This document shows positions 24,680 through 33,840 of a DNA stretch of 64,000 nucleotides, in pieces. The notes beneath the pieces were generated by a model that saw only the letters and a list, made by a program, of their open reading frames with translations, ran no database searches and was not told the DNA's origin. Numbering within the stretch: position 1 is the stretch's first letter; every line of letters begins with the position of its first letter. Source of the DNA: Neptuniibacter victor. GTDB taxonomy: Bacteria > Pseudomonadota > Gammaproteobacteria > Pseudomonadales > Balneatricaceae. A program made the translations under genes and the position numbers. The DNA lies in contig AP025763.1 in assembly GCA_027943745.1 (NCBI GenBank), forward strand, positions 1,550,001 to 1,614,000. The letters are read 5' to 3'.

Positions 24680-24696
24680 TGTAATTATTAATTACA
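24680..24696. promoter_or_regulatory. 17-bp palindrome, candidate MatR operator
   Basis: TGTAATTATTAATTACA is a perfect inverted repeat around a central T in the gntR-matB intergenic region. The TGT...ACA ends resemble FCD-type GntR operators. Its core TAATTATTAATTA also occurs at 4756-4768 before the catabolic operon. Confidence 0.5.
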
Positions 24697-24738
24697 ATCA
24701 AAATCAATAGAAAATAAAAACAACATGAGGATTTGTCC

Positions 24739-26262
24739 GTGAATTTGTATCAGGCTCTATCTGAAAAGTTTTCTGACGCTGAAGACCGTGTGGCTATACG
24801 TATGCCTGAAACGGGCTTGCTGTGGACCTACGGTCAGTTGGCTAAGCGATCAGCACAGTATGCTAATTTATTAACCAAGCAAGGTATTACCCCAGGGGAT
24901 CGTGTAGCGGTGCAAGTGGATAAATGCGCTGAGGCGTTGGCTATCTACTTAGGTGTTCTACAAGCAGGTGGCACTTATCTACCGATGAATACTGCTTACA
25001 CAAAAAGTGAATTGAAGTATTTTGTAGAGAATGCCGAACCTAGTTTTGTTGTGTGCTCTTCCAGTCAGAAAGCTAATTTTTCAGACATAAATGATCAAGT
25101 CGTTAATGCCGCTCAAATATATACATTGGATGGCGATAGCCTAGGCTCAGTCTGCGAGGGTGCCGACTCGATGTCGACAGCGTTTGAGACGGTTGCTCGA
25201 TCTGAAAATGACCTAGCTGCCATCCTCTACACATCAGGTACCACAGGGCGTCCAAAAGGGGCGATGATTAGTCATAGTAATCTGTTAAATAATGGACGTG
25301 TGCTCCTAGATTACTGGGGCTGGGAAGAGGGCGATGTGCTCTTGCATGCATTACCTATCTTTCACGTTCATGGTTTATTTGTCGCGTGTTCATGTGCTCT
25401 TTTGAATGCCAGCGAGATGATTTTTTACAGTAAGTTTGAGGCTAAAAAAGCGATGGAAGAACTACCCAATGCAACGGTAGTGATGGGAGTGCCAACTTTC
25501 TATACGCGCTTCCTTGCGGAGGAAGGGTTTACGGCAGATCTTACTAAAAATGTTCGTCTGTTTATTTCCGGTTCGGCACCGTTGTTGGAAGAGACATTCA
25601 ACGAGTTTGAACAGAGGACTGGTAAGGTTATTCTCGAGCGTTACGGGATGACGGAAACGGGTATGAATACCTCAAATCCATTAATGGGGACACGTGTCGC
25701 GGGTACTGTTGGTTTCCCTCTGCCGGGTACCGAGGTTCGAATTACGGATGCAGATAATAATGCCCTCTCCGCGAATGAAGTGGGTAGCTTACAAGTCAAA
25801 GGTCCGAATGTATTCCAAGGTTATTGGAGAATGCCGGAAAAGACAGCGGAAGAGTTCACCAATGACGGTTTCTTTATAACGGGTGACCTAGGCAAAATTG
25901 ATGAAAAGGGTTATGTCAGTATTGTAGGTCGCTCTAAAGACCTGATCATCAGCGGTGGTTATAACATCTACCCTAAAGAAGTTGAGATGGTTCTTAACGA
26001 TATCGAGAATGTTGAAGAGTCTGCGGTTTTTGCGTTTGAGCATCCTGATTTTGGTGAAGGCGTTGCCGCTGCCATTATCGCCTCAGATGCGCAAACACGT
26101 GTTTGCGAAGATAATCTGATGAGTGTTTGTAAGGAACAGCTAGCCGGATTTAAAGTACCACGCCGTATTGTTTACCTCGATGAATTACCTCGAAATACGA
26201 TGGGTAAAGTACAAAAAAATATTCTTCGGGAACTTTATGGGCAGAAAGAGTATCTATCTTAG
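24739..26262 (+). CDS. matB: Malonyl-CoA synthetase
   Basis: 507-aa acyl-adenylate-forming ligase that makes malonyl-CoA from malonate, ATP and CoA. Core motifs are the phosphate loop YTSGTTGRPKGAM, LPIFHVHGLF, the ERYGMTETGMNTSNP block typical of MatB, TGDLG, and the catalytic Lys in PRNTMGKVQK near the C-terminus. GTG at 24739 was chosen because GAGG ends 8 nt upstream; a TTG at 24733 is too close. It is divergent from the gntR-matA operon and carries two palindromes in its promoter. No malonate transporter gene is nearby, which fits an internal source of malonate. Confidence 0.92.
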   Translation: MNLYQALSEKFSDAEDRVAIRMPETGLLWTYGQLAKRSAQYANLLTKQGITPGDRVAVQVDKCAEALAIYLGVLQAGGTYLPMNTAYTKSELKYFVENAEPSFVVCSSSQKANFSDINDQVVNAAQIYTLDGDSLGSVCEGADSMSTAFETVARSENDLAAILYTSGTTGRPKGAMISHSNLLNNGRVLLDYWGWEEGDVLLHALPIFHVHGLFVACSCALLNASEMIFYSKFEAKKAMEELPNATVVMGVPTFYTRFLAEEGFTADLTKNVRLFISGSAPLLEETFNEFEQRTGKVILERYGMTETGMNTSNPLMGTRVAGTVGFPLPGTEVRITDADNNALSANEVGSLQVKGPNVFQGYWRMPEKTAEEFTNDGFFITGDLGKIDEKGYVSIVGRSKDLIISGGYNIYPKEVEMVLNDIENVEESAVFAFEHPDFGEGVAAAIIASDAQTRVCEDNLMSVCKEQLAGFKVPRRIVYLDELPRNTMGKVQKNILRELYGQKEYLS

Positions 26263-26333
26263 TATCCTGCTAGATGGGTGGTCTTTCAGCTAGTTAATGG
26301 AAATTGGGTTCTGTAGGTTGAAAGATCATTTTG

Positions 26334-26369
26334 AGCGCTACTCTTTTTAAAGAGTGGCGCTTTTTTTTA
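26334..26369 (+). terminator. Intrinsic terminator of matB
   Basis: The stem AGCGCTACTCTTT pairs with AAAGAGTGGCGCT (one G-U pair) and is followed by T8. It lies about 70 nt after the matB stop codon. Confidence 0.9.
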
Positions 26370-26513
26370 TGGAAAATTTTCCTATAAAAATCAAACGTTT
26401 GTTTTATAAATAAGTTTAAAAAGACCGAAAATTAAGAAGTTTTCCTAATTCAATAGTGATGTTTAGTTGTTATCTTTGTCCTGAATGGAATCAAGGAAGT
26501 GTAAGGAAAGGGA

Positions 26514-26711
26514 ATGGATAATCCTAGGCTTTGCCGTCAATGCAGTACACTATCAAAAAATGATCGCCCTCATCAGTCACTCAGCGAAATAAGCAAGCTT
26601 CCTGGTGTGAGTACACTTTTTCTCTGTCGGGATTGTCGAAGTTTGTGGCTATGTGATGTTGAATTTGGCTGGCAACTGACGCAGCAACGTAACTCGGCTG
26701 AATTAGTTTAG
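26514..26711 (+). CDS. Small Cys-rich hypothetical protein
   Basis: 65-aa protein with two C-x-x-C pairs (LCRQC and LCRDC) about 30 residues apart, which could bind one zinc as a ribbon. AAGGAAAGGG lies just upstream of the ATG, a strong ribosome site that supports translation. It stands alone between two terminators. Family not recognised; function unknown. Confidence 0.55.
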   Translation: MDNPRLCRQCSTLSKNDRPHQSLSEISKLPGVSTLFLCRDCRSLWLCDVEFGWQLTQQRNSAELV

Positions 26712-26769
26712 TGGTGGTTGAGAAATTAATATTGTTTCAACGTGTCTATATTCAATAGAGCTCTAACAA

Positions 26770-26802
26770 AAAAGCCCTCACGTTTCAGCGAGGGCTTCTT
26801 TA
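26770..26802. terminator. Bidirectional terminator
   Basis: AAGCCCTCacg...GCGAGGGCTT with A/T-rich flanks lies between the convergent small Cys-rich gene and the YebC-family gene. Confidence 0.85.
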
Positions 26803-26815
26803 AATGCGAGTTAGT

Positions 26816-27532
26816 TTATAGCTCAGCGTTATGATAAATATTCTGAACATCATCTAGATCGTTCAGCATGTCGATAAATTTCTCGAACATCTCTACATCA
26901 TCGCCTGTCACCGGTGATGTGTTGTGAGGTACAAATTGAATTTCATCAACATCTAGATCGATGCCTTCAACATTGTCGGTGAGTGCTTTTTTAGCTTTAA
27001 AGTAATCAGTATGTGGCGCAAAAACAGTAATTTTACCGTCTTCACATTCGATGTCGGTGACATCTACATCTTCCATCATCAGTACTTCAAGAATGGTATC
27101 TTCGTCGTCACCGTTAAATACGAAGATCGCACTGTGATCGAACATATGGCTAACGCTGCCTTGGCCACCAATTTTACATTTGGTTTTAGTAAAGCAGTTA
27201 CGGACATCGCCAAAAGTACGGTTAGGGTTATCGGTTAAGCAATCAACAATCACCATGCAGCCGCCAGGACCAAAGCCTTCATAGCGAGCAGGGGAGAAGT
27301 CTTCACCGCCGCCACCTTTTGCTTTCTCAAGTGCCTTATCAATTACGTGAGCCGGAACTTGCGCTTTTTTGGCCCGTTCAACAAGACCAAGTAGTGCTAA
27401 GTTACCATCTAACTCGATACCACCAGATTTAGCACAAACATAGATTTCACGGCTGAATTTACTGTATACCTTAGCCTTGGCATCCGATGTTTTCGCCATT
27501 GACTCTTTACGGTTTTGATAAGCGCGACCCAT
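26816..27532 (-). CDS. YebC/TACO1 family protein (YeeN-like)
   Basis: 238-aa member of the YebC/TACO1 family. The N-terminal MGRAYQNRK start and [14 protein letters not shown] resemble the YeeN/YebC2 subgroup more than YebC itself (which starts MAGHSKW). [19 protein letters not shown] is the family's conserved centre. Members have been described as transcription regulators and, more recently, as translation factors easing stretches of prolines. The gene is monocistronic. Family assignment firm; which role applies here is open. Confidence 0.9.
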   Translation of the reverse strand: MGRAYQNRKESMAKTSDAKAKVYSKFSREIYVCAKSGGIELDGNLALLGLVERAKKAQVPAHVIDKALEKAKGGGGEDFSPARYEGFGPGGCMVIVDCLTDNPNRTFGDVRNCFTKTKCKIGGQGSVSHMFDHSAIFVFNGDDEDTILEVLMMEDVDVTDIECEDGKITVFAPHTDYFKAKKALTDNVEGIDLDVDEIQFVPHNTSPVTGDDVEMFEKFIDMLNDLDDVQNIYHNAEL

Positions 27533-27922
27533 TGCTATATTCCATACACTGATAAAAAGAACAAAATTTTACAGATAAGCGCGCCGATATAAAACCTTAA
27601 ATAACAATTTGATTACGACCATTGTCTTTCGCACGATAAAGCTTCTTTCTACGTTTGTTTAAAACTAGGTAGTTATCAACACTACTCCCTATATCTAGGG
27701 GCGATCATTTGAGTGCTATTTGTGTTAACTCGCCTTCTTAAATAGTATTTATTCTCTTTGGTTGTATCGTGAAACTACTACATGCGCTCTAGGGGGAAAG
27801 GATGAGGGCATCCACTTTTCAAAATACTGTTCATCATTTTCGATTTTAATATCTGTTATATTCTTTGTTTATTCTTACTCATCGTCTTCGTTAAATGGAT
27901 TTAACGCATAGGATACTCAAAC
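27533..27922. other. Gene-free stretch upstream of recQ
   Basis: 390 nt without an intact gene. It holds the decayed GGDEF fragment at 27597-27704 on the minus strand and otherwise AT-rich sequence that must contain the promoters of the YebC-family gene and recQ; none could be assigned with confidence. Confidence 0.6.
27597..27704 (-). pseudogene. Remnant of a GGDEF (diguanylate cyclase) C-terminus
   Basis: Reading the minus strand, 35 codons end in KKLYRAKDNGRNQIVI-stop, which matches the typical end of a GGDEF domain (ADxALYRAKxxGRN). An in-frame stop at 27705-27707 precedes it and no upstream part is recognisable. The fragment is therefore what remains of a deleted cyclase gene. Confidence 0.75.
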
Positions 27923-29974
27923 ATGGAAACTCAACACCCTTTAGAACCGAATTCACCTCGCAAAGGTCAAGCGGTCACACCTGCAACAGCACCCGCAACA
28001 ACTCCTGCTACAGAGCTTACTACAACACCGACGCTAACATCGGAACAGTTACGTCACTCCTTGTCACAACATTTCTCGTTTGATGGATTTAGGGAGGGGC
28101 AAGAACAAACCATTACTCAATTGGTCTCGGGCCATTCGACATTATCGATATTTCCTACGGGGGCAGGTAAGTCTCTTTGTTATCAATTGAGTGCTATTCA
28201 CCTTCCTCATCTGACCTTGGTAGTGTCGCCGTTGTTAGCGCTGATGAAGGATCAATTAGCCTTCTTAAAATCGAAAGGGATCTCGGCGGCCAGTATCGAT
28301 TCGACATTAACACCGCAAGAGAACCAAGCGGTGATGGCCGATGTACGTAGTGGCAGGATTAAAATATTAATGGTCTCGGTTGAGCGTTTCAAAAATGAAC
28401 GTTTTCGGGAGTTTATCAAATCGATTGATCTATCTATGTTGGTGGTTGATGAGGCTCACTGTATCTCGGAATGGGGCCATAATTTCCGCCCGGATTATTT
28501 GAAGTTGCCGCAGTACAGATCGGAGTTAAATATTCCTTTGGTGCTGCTACTCACGGCAACTGCTACTCGTAAGGTTAAAAAAGATATGGCACAACGTTTT
28601 GCCATATCACCTGAACACATTATCCAAACAGGTTTTTATCGGGATAATTTGGATCTGACCGTCTTACCGGTTAATGGGGCTGCTAAAAACCAGCAGTTGG
28701 TGTCAACGATTAATCAGCAGCAGGGGGTAGGGATTGTTTATGTCACCCTGCAACAAAGTGCCGAACAGGTGGCTGATTATCTACAAGGCAATGGGATTAA
28801 TGCGACGGCTTATCATGCTGGGTTAGGTAATGAACTTCGGCACCAGATTCAGAACGACTTTATGCAAGGTGCTATCCAGGTGGTGGTGGCAACTATCGCT
28901 TTTGGTATGGGAATTGATAAGGCCGATGTTCGCTTTGTTATTCATTATGATCTACCTAAGTCGATAGAGAACTATAGCCAGGAGATCGGCCGTGCAGGCC
29001 GAGATGGTCTTGCCTCTAACTGTATTACATTGGCAAACCTTGATGGCATCAACACCGTTGAAAACTTTGTCTATGGAGATACTCCTGAGCCGGAAGCTAT
29101 CGAGTATGTGATTAATAATATTCGGGATGAGATGGTGAACGGGCAGTGGGAGTTGCAAGTACTGAGTTTATCGAATGCTTCTAATGTGAAGCAGCTGCCG
29201 TTAAAAACCTTACTGGTTCAATTAGAACTCTATGGCGTAATTAAACCGTTATATGCCTACTTTGCTGAATTTAGATACAAATTTATTGAGGCGCAGGAGA
29301 AAGTCTTAGCGCGGTTTCCAGGGGAGAGGCAGCAGTTTTTACAAGCCATTTTTCAGCATACCGATTTCAAGAAAGTATGGGGTACGTTAGATTTTGATAA
29401 CTTGTATCAACACTACGGCAGCGAGCGCCATCGCGTAGTGGCTGCAATGGAATATTTGCAAGAGCAAGGTTTGATCGTATTAGAAACTAAAAAAATCACC
29501 GAGGTGTTCTCTGTTGATAATGATGCGCTTTCTGATCCTCAATTGGTGCCTAGCTTAAGTGATTACTTTCAAGATAAAGAACAGAAAGAGGTACAGCGGA
29601 TCGCAGCGTTGGTTCGTTTTTTTGAACTCGATCGCTGTTTGACCTCTAACTTAGCCCGCTATTTTGATGATCAGAAGGCGCCAGAGCGTTGTGGTCATTG
29701 TTCGGCCTGTCGAGGACAGAAGGCAACTCTGGAGTATTCGCAACAACCGCAATTGCCCGATGATATGCAGTTGCAAACAATGCTGATGGGATTGAAAGCG
29801 CATCTAGAAAGTAAAGCAGGCAAAACGCCAAGTCTGGGTATGTATTGCCGGTTTTTAGCGGGGATCAGCGTGCCATTGTTTAACCGCCATAAGGTGAAAG
29901 CGTTATCCGGGTTTGGTTGCTGTGAGCAGATACGCTTCGCGCATATTAAGGAAAAAGTTACCGCTTTGATCTGA
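27923..29974 (+). CDS. RecQ-family ATP-dependent DNA helicase
   Basis: 683-aa superfamily 2 helicase. Walker A is FPTGAGKSLCYQL, followed by the DEAH box VVDEAHCISEWGHNFRPDY, LLLTATATRKV, and the motif V-VI region IAFGMGIDKADVRFVIHYDLP...YSQEIGRAGRDG. A zinc-binding subdomain ends in ERCGHCSAC (near 595). A Thr/Pro/Ala-rich N-terminal extension of about 45 residues precedes the helicase domain. It resembles the RecQ-like group lacking a clear HRDC domain rather than E. coli RecQ. Role: unwinding in recombination and repair. AGGA precedes the ATG. Confidence 0.9.
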   Translation: METQHPLEPNSPRKGQAVTPATAPATTPATELTTTPTLTSEQLRHSLSQHFSFDGFREGQEQTITQLVSGHSTLSIFPTGAGKSLCYQLSAIHLPHLTLVVSPLLALMKDQLAFLKSKGISAASIDSTLTPQENQAVMADVRSGRIKILMVSVERFKNERFREFIKSIDLSMLVVDEAHCISEWGHNFRPDYLKLPQYRSELNIPLVLLLTATATRKVKKDMAQRFAISPEHIIQTGFYRDNLDLTVLPVNGAAKNQQLVSTINQQQGVGIVYVTLQQSAEQVADYLQGNGINATAYHAGLGNELRHQIQNDFMQGAIQVVVATIAFGMGIDKADVRFVIHYDLPKSIENYSQEIGRAGRDGLASNCITLANLDGINTVENFVYGDTPEPEAIEYVINNIRDEMVNGQWELQVLSLSNASNVKQLPLKTLLVQLELYGVIKPLYAYFAEFRYKFIEAQEKVLARFPGERQQFLQAIFQHTDFKKVWGTLDFDNLYQHYGSERHRVVAAMEYLQEQGLIVLETKKITEVFSVDNDALSDPQLVPSLSDYFQDKEQKEVQRIAALVRFFELDRCLTSNLARYFDDQKAPERCGHCSACRGQKATLEYSQQPQLPDDMQLQTMLMGLKAHLESKAGKTPSLGMYCRFLAGISVPLFNRHKVKALSGFGCCEQIRFAHIKEKVTALI

Positions 29975-29990
29975 TCTCTATTTGGATTAG

Positions 29991-30017
29991 GCAAAAAAAT
30001 GCCCTCTAGGAGAGGGC
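29991..30017 (-). terminator. Intrinsic terminator of the acyl-CoA dehydrogenase transcript
   Basis: On the minus strand GCCCTCT-CCT-AGAGGGC is followed by ATTTTTTTGC. It lies between convergent recQ and the acyl-CoA dehydrogenase gene. Confidence 0.85.
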
Positions 30018-30135
30018 AGCAAAAGGGATCAAGATGTTGAGCCTCAGACGAGGTGAGTAAGGATACTCACCCAGTTAGATTTGGTTGCAACATTGCATGG
30101 TTAATACAGTGTTCTTTCGTTTGTTCATCAGCGTT

Positions 30136-31908
30136 CTATAGCAGGTCGATATCAATCGCAAATGTGCTTTTTAAACCACTTAAAATAGTTTCAGCATGCT
30201 GACCTACGCGTGGAAGGTAGTGGTCTGCAAAAAAGTCTGCTGTAGCGACTTTTGCATTTAAGAATGGTGAGCCGTAATTGTTTTCTTCAGAAGACAGTTG
30301 ATCAGCCAATAACGCACTCTTCGCGATAAGCCAGCCACCGGTGAGATAACCCATCATCATCAGGTTATCGACACTGACGTTACCCATGAGCTGTTTGTCG
30401 CTTGCTGCATTCTCTAGTAGCCACTGACTCGCCGCTTGGGATTTGGACAGTGCTTTTCCAAGCTTCGATCCTAAGGCGTTAAGTTCTGTGTTTTTAGCAC
30501 TGTTAAGCAGTTCGACTGTTGCTTGGATGTCCGTTTGTAATTGGGTGAGCGCAGCGCCTTTATCAAACAGGGTTTTTCGGCCAATAAGATCCAACGCTTG
30601 GATACCCGTTGTACCTTCATAGATTGGCAGAATACGCGCATCTCGGTAGTGTTGCGCCGCGCCTGTTTCTTCGATAAAGCCCATGCCGCCGTGTACTTGA
30701 ATGTTTAGTGAGGTTAGTTCTTGGGAAAGTTCGGTCATCCAGCCTTTCACAATCGGTGTGTAGAACTCAACACGCTTCTTACTCTCTGCATCGCCATGGT
30801 GAGCACGGTCAATATCCGCAGCAGCGCTTAGGGCCAATGCTCGCATCGCTTCATTGCCCGATTTCATCGCCATCAGCATCCTGCGTACATCAGGATGGTT
30901 AATAATGGCGGCTTTACTGCCGTCAGGGTTGCTACCTTGGAAACGTTCTTGGCTGTACTGTAATGCTTGCTGATAAGCGCGTTCGGAGATAGATAAGCCC
31001 TGCAAACCAACCGATTGGCGTGCGTGGTTCATCATCGTGAACATATAGTTTAGGCCTTTGTTTTCTTCGCCTACTAAGTAGCCCGTAGCACCACCGTTAT
31101 CACCGAAACTCATAACACAGGTTGGGCTACCGTGAATGCCAAGTTTATGTTCTAGGGATATACAGCAAACATCATTCTGATCGCCAGGCTGACCCTGTTC
31201 GTCTAATAGAAACTTAGGTACAACAAACAGGGAGATCCCTTTAACACCTGCAGGGGCATCGGGAAGTCGAGCAAGTACAAGGTGGACGATATTGGAGGCC
31301 ATCTGGTGGTCTCCCCAAGTGATAAAGATCTTTTGCCCACTGATTTTGTAATGATCACCATCGCGAACCGCTTTAGCGGCTACTGCGGCTAAATCCGAAC
31401 CTGCATTTGGTTCTGTTAGGTTCATTGTACCAGTCCATTCGCCACTGATAAGGTGGGGAAGGTATTGCTGCTGTAACGTTTCGCTACCATGAGCAATAAG
31501 CGCTTCTACAGAGCCTTGACTCAATAATGGGCATAGCCCGAAAGCCATGTTGGCGGAATGCCACATCTCATTGACCGCCGTGCCGAGTACATTTGGAAGC
31601 GCTTGGCCTCCGAACGCTTCTGGTCCGGTGAGTGTTGCCCAGCCGTTTTCTACAAATTGCTGATAAGCATCGGCAAAGCCTGCCGTTTCAAGCACTTTTC
31701 CGTCACTTACTTTCGGACCATTGTGATCGCCAACGATGTTGAGCGGGGCTAAAACATCAGCCGCTAACTTTCCGGCTTCTTCAATTACCACGCCAGCTAA
31801 GTCACTATTTACCTCATCTAGATTAAGGTCTTGGCATAGCTGATCTAGCCCAATCAGTTGATCGAGTACAAAAGTAGAGTCCTGCAACGGTGGGGTATAA
31901 GTGCTCAT
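30136..31908 (-). CDS. Long acyl-CoA dehydrogenase, DmdC-like
   Basis: 590-aa flavoprotein, larger than the classical 380-aa acyl-CoA dehydrogenase and of the length of 3-methylmercaptopropionyl-CoA dehydrogenase DmdC and its relatives. Seen: LTEPNAGSDLAAV and KIFITWGDH (FAD/substrate sites), QVHGGMGFIEE, and the catalytic Glu in PIYEGTTGIQALD. A C-terminal helical extension of about 130 residues follows. It desaturates an acyl-CoA and passes electrons to ETF, encoded just upstream in the same direction. The acyl chain (fatty acyl, methylmercaptopropionyl or other) is not determined, and no dmdA or dmdD gene is present. Confidence 0.85.
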   Translation of the reverse strand: MSTYTPPLQDSTFVLDQLIGLDQLCQDLNLDEVNSDLAGVVIEEAGKLAADVLAPLNIVGDHNGPKVSDGKVLETAGFADAYQQFVENGWATLTGPEAFGGQALPNVLGTAVNEMWHSANMAFGLCPLLSQGSVEALIAHGSETLQQQYLPHLISGEWTGTMNLTEPNAGSDLAAVAAKAVRDGDHYKISGQKIFITWGDHQMASNIVHLVLARLPDAPAGVKGISLFVVPKFLLDEQGQPGDQNDVCCISLEHKLGIHGSPTCVMSFGDNGGATGYLVGEENKGLNYMFTMMNHARQSVGLQGLSISERAYQQALQYSQERFQGSNPDGSKAAIINHPDVRRMLMAMKSGNEAMRALALSAAADIDRAHHGDAESKKRVEFYTPIVKGWMTELSQELTSLNIQVHGGMGFIEETGAAQHYRDARILPIYEGTTGIQALDLIGRKTLFDKGAALTQLQTDIQATVELLNSAKNTELNALGSKLGKALSKSQAASQWLLENAASDKQLMGNVSVDNLMMMGYLTGGWLIAKSALLADQLSSEENNYGSPFLNAKVATADFFADHYLPRVGQHAETILSGLKSTFAIDIDLL

Positions 31909-32019
31909 TTTTTATCTCTCTTAAAAAGGGGGCTCGAACTAAAAAACTATGGGTAGTTCACGTAAAAGTGCACCGCTCAAGTAAACCTGAGCGGATAGAG
32001 CCCCAAAAGGTCACGCAGA

Positions 32020-32061
32020 ATAAAAAGACGGGTCAGAGCTGAGTGTAGTTAGCCCTGACCC
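32020..32061 (-). terminator. Terminator after etfA
   Basis: On the minus strand GGGTCAGGGCT pairs with AGCTCTGACCC (one mismatch) across a 10-nt loop, followed by GTCTTTTTATT. It may partly separate etfBA from the acyl-CoA dehydrogenase gene. Confidence 0.7.
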
Positions 32062-32071
32062 GCGAAAGGAG

Positions 32072-32998
32072 CTACAGTTTTTGCTGCAGCTCTGGCATCA
32101 CGTCAAACAGATCGGCAACTAAGCCGTAGTCCGCGACGGTAAAGATCGGTGCTTCTTCATCTTTGTTGATAGCAACAATGATTTTTGAGTCTTTCATGCC
32201 GGCAAGGTGCTGTATGGCACCCGAGATGCCGACGGCAATGTAGAGATCAGGGGCAACTATTTTGCCGGTTTGACCTACTTGCATATCATTAGGTACAAAC
32301 CCAGCATCTACCGCGGCGCGAGATGCGCCTACCGCGGCGCCAAGTTTGTCGGCTACATTCTCCAGTAGACCAAAGTTTTCGCCGTTACCCATGCCGCGTC
32401 CGCCTGAGATAACGATATTCGCTGCGGTTAATTCAGGGCGATCGGATTCAGCAACTTCTTCACTGACAAAAGTAGAGATACCTGCATCATGCGCTGTTCC
32501 AATTTCAGCGATAGAAGCGCTGCCATTCTCTTCAGCAGGGTCAAAACCTGTACTACGAACCGTGATGACTTTAATGCTATCTAGTGATTGCACCGTTGCG
32601 ACGGCATTACCGGCATAAATAGGGCGCTCAAAAGTGTCAGCAGAGATGACAGCCGTGATATCCGAGATTTGAGCGACATCAAGCAGGGCAGCAACTCGCG
32701 GCATAAAGTTTTTACCGGCAGAGGTCGCAGGAGAAATAATGTGGCTATAATCCTTGCCCAGTTCGAGTACCAGTTTTGCCATGTTTTCGGCAAGCTGGTG
32801 TTCATAAGTAGATTGTTCCGCGAGTAAGACTTTGCTTACTCCTGCAATGTTAGCCGCTGTCGCTGCAACGCCTTTGCAGTTGTTGCCAGCAACGAGCAGG
32901 TGAATATCGCCACCAATCTGGCTAGCTGCAGTAATTGTATTTAGTGTGGCGCCTTTAAGCGTACGGTTGTCATGTTCAGCAATAACAAGAATAGCCAT
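32072..32998 (-). CDS. etfA: Electron transfer flavoprotein alpha subunit
   Basis: 308-aa ETF alpha subunit. Its C-terminal FAD domain shows [37 protein letters not shown], and [19 protein letters not shown], all standard. It pairs with EtfB to accept electrons from acyl-CoA dehydrogenases and pass them to ETF-quinone oxidoreductase. Only 11 nt separate it from etfB, and the acyl-CoA dehydrogenase gene follows. Confidence 0.95.
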   Translation of the reverse strand: MAILVIAEHDNRTLKGATLNTITAASQIGGDIHLLVAGNNCKGVAATAANIAGVSKVLLAEQSTYEHQLAENMAKLVLELGKDYSHIISPATSAGKNFMPRVAALLDVAQISDITAVISADTFERPIYAGNAVATVQSLDSIKVITVRSTGFDPAEENGSASIAEIGTAHDAGISTFVSEEVAESDRPELTAANIVISGGRGMGNGENFGLLENVADKLGAAVGASRAAVDAGFVPNDMQVGQTGKIVAPDLYIAVGISGAIQHLAGMKDSKIIVAINKDEEAPIFTVADYGLVADLFDVMPELQQKL

Positions 32999-33009
32999 TA
33001 GATCACCCC

Positions 33010-33759
33010 TTATATAACTTTCGCTTCGGACTGTAGTTTTTCTAACAGCTCGTCGATGCTGTTAACCATTACGCCTGCTTGGCGTTCAGCTGGTGGTGCT
33101 ACTTTTAGCAGTTTTGTGTGTTGCTTCATCTCAACACCTAGCTCGTCAGGTGTTTTAACCGCCAACGGTTTACGCTTCGCTTTCATAATATTCGGTAGTG
33201 AGGCATAGCGTGGCTCATTAAGACGTAGATCGGTTGTGACTACTGCAGGTAGGTCGATAGCAACGGTTTGCAAACCGCCATCTACTTCACGAGTAACGAC
33301 CGCTTTGCCATCTTCAATTTTCATTTCAGAGGCAAAGGTTGCTTGTGGAATACCTGAAAGGGCAGCAAGCATTTGACCTGTCTGGTTGTTATCAGAATCA
33401 ATCGCTTGCTTACCCATGATGATAAGGTCAGGTTGCTCTTCGGCGACGACCTTGGCTAAAAGCTTAGCGACAGATAATGATTCAGGGCTATCTTCGGTTT
33501 CAATTTGAATACCACGGTCCATTCCGAGTGCAAGCGCTGTGCGGATCTGTTCTTGGCAGCTTTTTGGGCCGACAGAGACTGCAATAGTCTCAGATGCTGT
33601 ACCGGACTCTTTTAAGCGTACCGCCTCTTCAACAGCGATCTCGCAGAATGGATTGATTGCCATTTTTGTGTTCGTAAGATCAACATCAGTGTTGTCTGTT
33701 TTCACGCGAACTTTGGCGTTGTAGTCAATTACACGCTTTACAGCGACTAATATTTTCAT
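33010..33759 (-). CDS. etfB: Electron transfer flavoprotein beta subunit
   Basis: 249-aa ETF beta subunit, beginning [19 protein letters not shown] as in homologues. ATG at 33759 is preceded by GAGG at good spacing, so a longer in-frame extension was rejected. [32 protein letters not shown] and [21 protein letters not shown] are family blocks. It is co-transcribed with etfA. Confidence 0.95.
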   Translation of the reverse strand: MKILVAVKRVIDYNAKVRVKTDNTDVDLTNTKMAINPFCEIAVEEAVRLKESGTASETIAVSVGPKSCQEQIRTALALGMDRGIQIETEDSPESLSVAKLLAKVVAEEQPDLIIMGKQAIDSDNNQTGQMLAALSGIPQATFASEMKIEDGKAVVTREVDGGLQTVAIDLPAVVTTDLRLNEPRYASLPNIMKAKRKPLAVKTPDELGVEMKQHTKLLKVAPPAERQAGVMVNSIDELLEKLQSEAKVI

Positions 33760-33840
33760 TTCGGTACCTCGCAATATCCGCTACAACTGGTCAGTTTATA
33801 GGGGATGCGTTGATAGCTTCCTGAGCTAATTCGTTTTTTG

